64,000 nt of DNA from Chitinophaga hostae. GTDB lineage: Bacteria; Bacteroidota; Bacteroidia; Chitinophagales; Chitinophagaceae. Below the pieces are notes generated by a model that ran no database searches, had not been told where the DNA came from, and worked only from the letters and a program-made list of their open reading frames with translations. The stretch spans positions 145,559 through 209,558 of the forward strand of contig NZ_JAGTXB010000012.1 in the NCBI RefSeq assembly GCF_018224885.1, given 5' to 3'. Positions 59,498-64,000 of the stretch are shown piece by piece. The stretch's first letter is position 1, and each line of letters begins with the position of its first letter. The position numbers and the translations under genes are program-made.

Positions 59498-61633
59498 ATG
59501 AAGAAAATCTCGATCATTTTATTGGGTCTGGTCATGACCTTCGGGCTTGCATCGGCACAGGAGCAGGCCGCGCATACGGAATGGAAAAACCAGAAATATT
59601 CGATGTTCATCCACTGGGGGGCTATTTATTCCACGCTGGGAGGCGTATGGGAGGGGAAGCCGGTTACCCGCGGGTACAGCGAACAGATACAGGCGCATGC
59701 CGGTATCTACAGTGATGTTTATGGAGATGTAGCCAAACGGTTTCATCCGGAGCATTGGAATGCGGACTCGATTGTTTTGCTGGCAAAGGCTGCCGGTATG
59801 AAATCGGTGGTGATGACCTCCAAGCATCATGATGGTTTTTGCATGTTTCATTCTGCCTATACCGACTACAATGTGGTGGATGCTACTCCATTTAAGCGGG
59901 ATGTGCTGAAAGAATTATCGGAAGCGTGTCAGCGGCACGGTTTGAAGTTTGGTATGTACTTTTCGCTGATCGACTGGCATTTTCCGCAGGCATATCCTAT
60001 TTCCAGCAGCAACAGTGATCCGATTACACCGGAGCATCATGAGTATAACAAGAAGCAGGTAACGGAGCTGATGACCAACTATGGTCCGGTATCCGAGATC
60101 TGGTTTGATATGGGATCCCTGACGGCGCAGCAAAGCCGCGATCTTGCCGGTATTGTGCACCGTTTACAACCGGGTTGTATGGTAAGTGGCCGTTTGGGCA
60201 ATGATGCCGGAGATTTTTGTGTGATGGGAGATAACCAGTACCCGGATTACAAGATCGCATCGGCCTGGCAAACGCCTGCCTCCGTATATGACGAAACATG
60301 GGGCTACCGTAGCTGGCAACAGCATGGGCCGGCGGCGGACAAAGCACATGAGAAACTGGAAGGCCTGATAAAGGTGGTAAGTCGCGGTGGAAATTACCTG
60401 CTGAACATCGGCCCGCGCGGTGATGGTGCTGTAGTAGATTTTGAGCGGGATGTATTGCTGCTCAATGGCGCCTGGCTGCAACGCAATGGCGAGGGTATTT
60501 ACAGCGCATCCGCCAATCCTTTTGATACGACGTTTGCCTGGGGCGAAGTCACTACCAAACCAGGTAAATTATATCTTCACCTGTTACAAACACCCGAAAA
60601 CGGGGTGATTATATTACCGGGGCTGAACAGTAAGATCAGCCAGGTAACCTTGCTGAGCAGCGGGAAAAAGCTGGCAGCAAAGGTTTCCGTAAAGGATGGC
60701 AATACCCATATTCAGCTGCCGGCAGGTTTTGCGGTGGCAGATAAAGATATCCAGGTGCTGGCGCTTACCTGTAAAGACGGCGTGAACATCACTCCGCAGC
60801 ATTTGCTGAAACAGGCCACCCGTTTAACGAGAGATAATGCCACTCCCTTATATAGTTTTTCCGGTATTGACTATGAGAGCTACTATCGCAGCCAGGTGGG
60901 CGACTCCTGGGCGTTTACCGTTTCAAAACCGGCTAACCTGCAATTGGTGTACAGTGATGCAGAGAAAGGCAGGAGCATTCTCTTTACGTTGAATGGCGTT
61001 ACTAAAGAAGTACCGCTGACAGGTGGTACGCAGCAATCTTTACATAATGATCCTGCCAGTTTGCAGTGGGGACCTATGTACAGTACCGGTCCTTTCTGGT
61101 CGGGTATTGATGGCACACATGGCAGCTTGAAGGATATAGATCCTGCCAGGCCATGGCCCAACAAAGACGATAAGCCATGGGTACTGCATAACGAATGGAA
61201 GAATGATGCGCCTATTGCCTTTGCGGGCGACAGAAGCGTGGCAGTATATATTTTACAGGAAATTACTGCAGCCAAAGCAGGTAATTACCTGGTAGGGTTT
61301 AACAGCGGAGATGGTATCGGTGTTTATTTAAACGGCGAAGAGCAGTTGTTACATAATAACCCGGAAAGAGGTGGTCAACAGCAGGATATCGTATTGTTGC
61401 CGCTGAAGGCCGGTAAAAACCAGCTGGTGGTTAAATACTACAGTCGTTTTGCGAAAGAAACGGTAGCCGGTATAAACCGGAATGTGCCGCAGGTATTGTA
61501 TGTGCAGTCATTAGAAACGCCGGCTAAAGGAAACGGTAAAGTGGAGACCTGTGTGATCCGGGAAGCCAACCCGGTATCGGTACATTGTAATTTGCGGATG
61601 CCGAACCTGGCTGTTGTGATTGATTCAAAATAA
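59498..61633 (+). CDS. Alpha-L-fucosidase, GH29
   Basis: A 711-residue secreted enzyme from the ATG at 59498: signal peptide KISIILLGLVMTFGLASAQ, catalytic (beta/alpha)8 domain about 25-340. WGAIYSTLGG, VMTSKHHDGFCMFHS, KFGMYFSLIDWHFP and EIWFDMGSLTAQQ, the last holding the predicted nucleophile Asp of GH29, then GGNYLLNIGPRGDGAV. The C-terminal ~350 residues form beta-sandwich and PA14/CBM-like modules. It removes terminal fucose from glycans. The trmN6-like gene begins one base after its stop. Confidence 0.93.
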   Translation: MKKISIILLGLVMTFGLASAQEQAAHTEWKNQKYSMFIHWGAIYSTLGGVWEGKPVTRGYSEQIQAHAGIYSDVYGDVAKRFHPEHWNADSIVLLAKAAGMKSVVMTSKHHDGFCMFHSAYTDYNVVDATPFKRDVLKELSEACQRHGLKFGMYFSLIDWHFPQAYPISSSNSDPITPEHHEYNKKQVTELMTNYGPVSEIWFDMGSLTAQQSRDLAGIVHRLQPGCMVSGRLGNDAGDFCVMGDNQYPDYKIASAWQTPASVYDETWGYRSWQQHGPAADKAHEKLEGLIKVVSRGGNYLLNIGPRGDGAVVDFERDVLLLNGAWLQRNGEGIYSASANPFDTTFAWGEVTTKPGKLYLHLLQTPENGVIILPGLNSKISQVTLLSSGKKLAAKVSVKDGNTHIQLPAGFAVADKDIQVLALTCKDGVNITPQHLLKQATRLTRDNATPLYSFSGIDYESYYRSQVGDSWAFTVSKPANLQLVYSDAEKGRSILFTLNGVTKEVPLTGGTQQSLHNDPASLQWGPMYSTGPFWSGIDGTHGSLKDIDPARPWPNKDDKPWVLHNEWKNDAPIAFAGDRSVAVYILQEITAAKAGNYLVGFNSGDGIGVYLNGEEQLLHNNPERGGQQQDIVLLPLKAGKNQLVVKYYSRFAKETVAGINRNVPQVLYVQSLETPAKGNGKVETCVIREANPVSVHCNLRMPNLAVVIDSK

Positions 61634-61634
61634 A

Positions 61635-62357
61635 ATGGCGAATACATTTTTTAAATTCAAGCAGTTTACGGTCCACCAGGAGCTTTGTGCGATGAAAGTG
61701 TGTACAGATGCCTGTATACAGGGAGCTTTCACCGCACGGTACCTGGTGGATAATCAAATTACGGTACCGGCTATACTGGATCTGGGCGCCGGCACCGGGT
61801 TACTGAGTTTGATGCTGGCGCAGCGTACATTGGCTGCTATTACAGCGGTGGAACTCGACGCGGGTGCGGCGCAGCAGGCAACAGAAAACTTCGCCGCTTC
61901 TCCCTGGGCCAACAGGTTAACGCTAACCCGGGAGGATATACGAAAACTGGATGGAGAAGTGAAATACGATTTTATTATTACCAATCCGCCTTTTTATGAA
62001 AGTGCCTTAAAGAGTGGTCATGCGCAGAAAGACCAGGCCATGCATGCTACCAACCTGAGTTACAAAGAGCTGCTGGCGGCTATTGGCAGGCAGTTAGCGC
62101 CCCTGGGCAGCGTGTCGGTGTTGTTGCCTTATGCGGTCTTTGAAACTTTCCGGGAGCTGGCGGCGGCGGCCGGATACCATCTGCAGGAAGTGTTATATGT
62201 ACGGCAGAGTGTGAACCATGGCTTCTTCCGGACCATAGGGATATTTTCCGCAAAGAAGGTGAACCCCATCATACAGGAATTATCGATTTATGACGACAGC
62301 AACGTATATACGTCGGCGTTTGCAGCGTTGTTACAGCCCTATTATTTATATCTCTGA
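61635..62357 (+). CDS. tRNA1(Val) A37 N6-methyltransferase (TrmN6-like)
   Basis: A 240-residue SAM-dependent methyltransferase from the ATG at 61635. FFKFKQFTVHQELCAMKVCT and ACIQGAFTARYL start, SAM-binding AILDLGAGTGLLSLMLA (about 47-63), and the catalytic FIITNPPFYES (NPPF for amino-group methylation). Matches YfiC/TrmN6, which forms m6A37 in tRNA1(Val). Its 3' end overlaps the convergent dehydrogenase gene by 12 bases. Confidence 0.93.
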   Translation: MANTFFKFKQFTVHQELCAMKVCTDACIQGAFTARYLVDNQITVPAILDLGAGTGLLSLMLAQRTLAAITAVELDAGAAQQATENFAASPWANRLTLTREDIRKLDGEVKYDFIITNPPFYESALKSGHAQKDQAMHATNLSYKELLAAIGRQLAPLGSVSVLLPYAVFETFRELAAAAGYHLQEVLYVRQSVNHGFFRTIGIFSAKKVNPIIQELSIYDDSNVYTSAFAALLQPYYLYL

Positions 62358-63566
62358 GTTATCTGCCACATAATCTTCCAGGTAGGCGTATTTGCCGGTT
62401 AGCGCGCCGGCAGCGGCTATGGTGGCATTAGAGATCATCTCGCTGTGTTCTTTCAGCAGTTCTTCAAACACATACTTCATCAGCTGATCACCGAAATACT
62501 GAGAAGCATCTCTTGGCAGTTCATTGGGGAGATTGCTGACGCACATCATATCTATCGTATCCGGAAGGTAAGGGGCGGTTCGCTCCATTGTTTGCCTGGT
62601 AACGCCGTAAACGGGATCTTCGATGGTGCTGTCGCCCAGGTTGCAGGGGATAGAGCCATTTGTATCGTCTGTGATATCTGCGATCACCTGTATCCTGAAA
62701 TTATCTTTTTTCAGATCGGCGGCCTGGAAAAGCGGGGGGATATTATGGTCCCAATAGATGCCATTCATGAGAATATCGCTGGCGGTAACATAAGGAAGGA
62801 AACGGCATTCGTAGTTTTCCGGATGCGCGTGAAAGTCTGCCCTGCTATAGGTTTTATCGTTTTTGCGCAGGTATAGTTCCCCGGCTTTCAGTTGCGTATA
62901 TACCGGGTAAGCGTAGGTATTGATAAGAAATTCTTCCGGAGGAAGATATTTAATGCCCAGCAGGCCCATGACCTCCAGGGCGCCTGCGGCCACACGGCCG
63001 GAGCCGGTAAGTACGATTTTCATTGGTGGCAGTTTGATGCCAAAATAATGGCTGATCAGCTCCTGGAAATCGTGACAGGTATGTACTCTTTTGAAGTGAA
63101 AGGACTTTGTTTTTTCGCCATAAGCCATGAGGCCATTATGGGCGCCCACGATTCCCGCGAAGAAGCCGAAGCCCAGGATCCGTTGCCCGTCGGGATGTAC
63201 AAGGCATTCATAGTCTATCAGCGTAATATTTTTCTGCAGGATTGTTTGCAGCATGTGCCGGTTATGTGGTTGTTTCTTTTTGGTATGACTGAAGAAAAGG
63301 TACGTTTTACCGGCCACCAGTTTTTCAACAGGCACCTCTTTGATACCCAGCAGGATGGCGCAGTTGGAAAGATCTTCCTGTAAGGGAATGCCGGCGCTTT
63401 CGTATTCTTCATCTTTATAGCAACGCAGGGGAGAGGGTTGTACGTATAGCCGTACCTGTGGGAAATGCTGCATGATCCACTGGCATTGTTTGGGTGTAAA
63501 GGCCACCCTGTTATCATGCGGATGTTTTTCTTCCCTGATCAGTCCTATGTGTATCGTGTTTTCCAT
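62346..63566 (-). CDS. Saccharopine dehydrogenase-like (LYS1 type) NAD-dependent protein
   Basis: A 406-residue protein of the alanine dehydrogenase/PNT fold. N-terminal IHIGLIREEKHPHDNRVAFT (residues 5-24) with Arg/Lys that bind the keto acid, GIKEVPVEKL, YLFFSHTKKKQPHN, FGFFAGIVGAHNGL (the FxGxxGAxxG block of fungal LYS1), Rossmann IVLTGSGRVAAGALEVM, and ADITDDTNGSIP. Fungal LYS1 converts saccharopine to lysine; in bacteria this group is often annotated only as NAD(P)-dependent oxidoreductase. Substrate is therefore unproven. Confidence 0.82.
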   Translation of the reverse strand: MENTIHIGLIREEKHPHDNRVAFTPKQCQWIMQHFPQVRLYVQPSPLRCYKDEEYESAGIPLQEDLSNCAILLGIKEVPVEKLVAGKTYLFFSHTKKKQPHNRHMLQTILQKNITLIDYECLVHPDGQRILGFGFFAGIVGAHNGLMAYGEKTKSFHFKRVHTCHDFQELISHYFGIKLPPMKIVLTGSGRVAAGALEVMGLLGIKYLPPEEFLINTYAYPVYTQLKAGELYLRKNDKTYSRADFHAHPENYECRFLPYVTASDILMNGIYWDHNIPPLFQAADLKKDNFRIQVIADITDDTNGSIPCNLGDSTIEDPVYGVTRQTMERTAPYLPDTIDMMCVSNLPNELPRDASQYFGDQLMKYVFEELLKEHSEMISNATIAAAGALTGKYAYLEDYVADNSEI

Positions 63567-63753
63567 CTTTGAAATTACAGTATTTTAACGATGCGTAGCG
63601 GCAGGAAAGGAGGTTTTTTATTGATGGGTTGAAAATTTTCTGCGTGGTTAAGAAGAGTGGATAGAATCGCTGTGGTTGCTGTTTTATACGGTTTTTTAAG
63701 TGCAGGGAGTGATGTTTGCTGCATATGTTTTTTGTGAGCTGTGAAAAATTTTC
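63567..63753. other. Spacer upstream of tRNA-Leu
   Basis: AT- and G-rich intergenic DNA with no ORF of note. It holds the presumed promoter of the minus-strand dehydrogenase gene and leads into the tRNA promoter. Confidence 0.4.
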
Positions 63754-63783
63754 TTGGAGATTAAAAAAGAGTTTCTATATTTG
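63754..63783 (+). promoter_or_regulatory. tRNA-Leu promoter
   Basis: TTG at 63754-63756 and TATATTTG at 63776-63783, with 19 bases between: full Bacteroidota consensus. Transcription should begin near 63790, about 33 bases before the mature tRNA 5' end. Confidence 0.85.
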
Positions 63784-63822
63784 CATCCCGCAATTGACGC
63801 GGAGAGTTCTTGTAAAATGATT

Positions 63823-63906
63823 GCCCAGATGGCGGAATTGGTAGACGCGCTAGACTCAAAATCTTGTTTTCGAAAGGGAGTGCAGGTTCGATTCCTGTTC
63901 TGGGCA
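63823..63906 (+). tRNA. tRNA-Leu (anticodon CAA)
   Basis: Acceptor stem GCCCAGA (63823-63829) pairs with TCTGGGC (63899-63905), discriminator A63906. D arm with AATTGGTAGACGC, anticodon loop CTCAAAA giving CAA, long variable arm (TGTTTTCGAAAGGGAGT region) as expected of leucine tRNA, and T arm CAGGTTCGATTCCTG. CCA is not encoded. Confidence 0.96.
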
Positions 63907-63928
63907 CGTTGATTATCAATTTCTTAAG

Positions 63929-63954
63929 AAGGCTCACGAAAGTGGGCCTTTTTT
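63929..63954 (+). terminator. Intrinsic terminator after tRNA-Leu
   Basis: GGCTCAC (63931-63937), loop GAAA, GTGGGCC (63942-63948), T's 63949-63954. One T-G wobble, flanking A/T pairs extend it. Confidence 0.92.
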
Positions 63955-63955
63955 A

Positions 63956-63977
63956 TTTGCAAACAATTTGCAAACAA
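63956..63977. repeat. Perfect 11-base tandem repeat near window end
   Basis: TTTGCAAACAA occurs twice without a gap, just past the tRNA terminator. The sequence continues for 23 bases with no readable gene before the window ends. Confidence 0.85.
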
Positions 63978-64000
63978 ACTGCTGATGTAAGGCTTATAAA

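Noticed and set aside
63956..63977. Tandem repeat considered as a proven attachment site
   Set aside because: No integrase and no second tRNA fragment are visible before the window ends, so it is recorded only as a repeat.

Overview
The window looks like a chromosomal segment from a Bacteroidota member of the Chitinophagaceae, Chitinophaga-like. The evidence is coding style (few Shine-Dalgarno sites, many Bacteroidota promoter elements of the form TAnnTTTG), and families typical of the group: LytTR two-component pairs, DUF6089 outer-membrane protein, GH20 and GH29 exoglycosidases, a SufR-linked suf operon and CusA/CzcA-type RND efflux. There is no transposase, integrase, CRISPR array or rRNA in view; most of it reads as stable core and accessory chromosome.

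Layout. 1-8.9 kb: a lipoprotein (partial, possibly a sensor kinase) with its LytTR regulator, a cluster of small uncharacterised genes including a DUF6881 protein, a SMUG2-type DNA glycosylase, a hybrid histidine kinase, a YdcF-like protein and an NAD(P)-binding epimerase. 8.9-18.6 kb: a SAM-I riboswitch with consensus promoter and intrinsic terminator in front of a cystathionine gamma-synthase/lyase gene, a DAACS symporter, a TauE/SafE exporter, a CBS-domain (CNNM/HlyC-like) membrane protein, pirin, a PliI-like lipoprotein and a GH20 hexosaminidase. 18.7-29.1 kb: a six-gene minus-strand operon SWIM - DUF5691 - MoxR ATPase - DUF5682 - VWA - DUF4132, the most interesting uncharacterised system here. 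29.2-36.6 kb: flavodoxin-type reductase - sufA - sufB - sufC - sufD - sufS - sufE - sufT, with a divergent sufR-like regulator. 36.6-49.4 kb: EamA permease, two acetyltransferases, an OmpR/HK pair driving a TolC/adaptor/RND metal efflux operon, AI-2E permease, GH20-like protein, AraC regulator. 49.7-64 kb: DsrE-like, DUF6089, two low-complexity secreted proteins, UbiD decarboxylase, DUF6265 protein, a possible small RNA, RF3, an ABC permease, TsaD, GH29 fucosidase, TrmN6-like methyltransferase, a LYS1-like dehydrogenase and tRNA-Leu(CAA).

A second layer is a set of intergenic inverted repeats with arms built from short low-complexity units. At least four sequence families recur (GAATTACG type, GCTAAAAGCTAA type, CAGGATTA..GATGATT type, CCAAATATCAAATA type). 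Many sit directly at stop codons or between genes of one operon, and at three genes the repeat supplies the stop codon. They look like REP/BIME-like elements, some doubling as terminators.

All product names rest on motif recognition by eye; no database search was possible.
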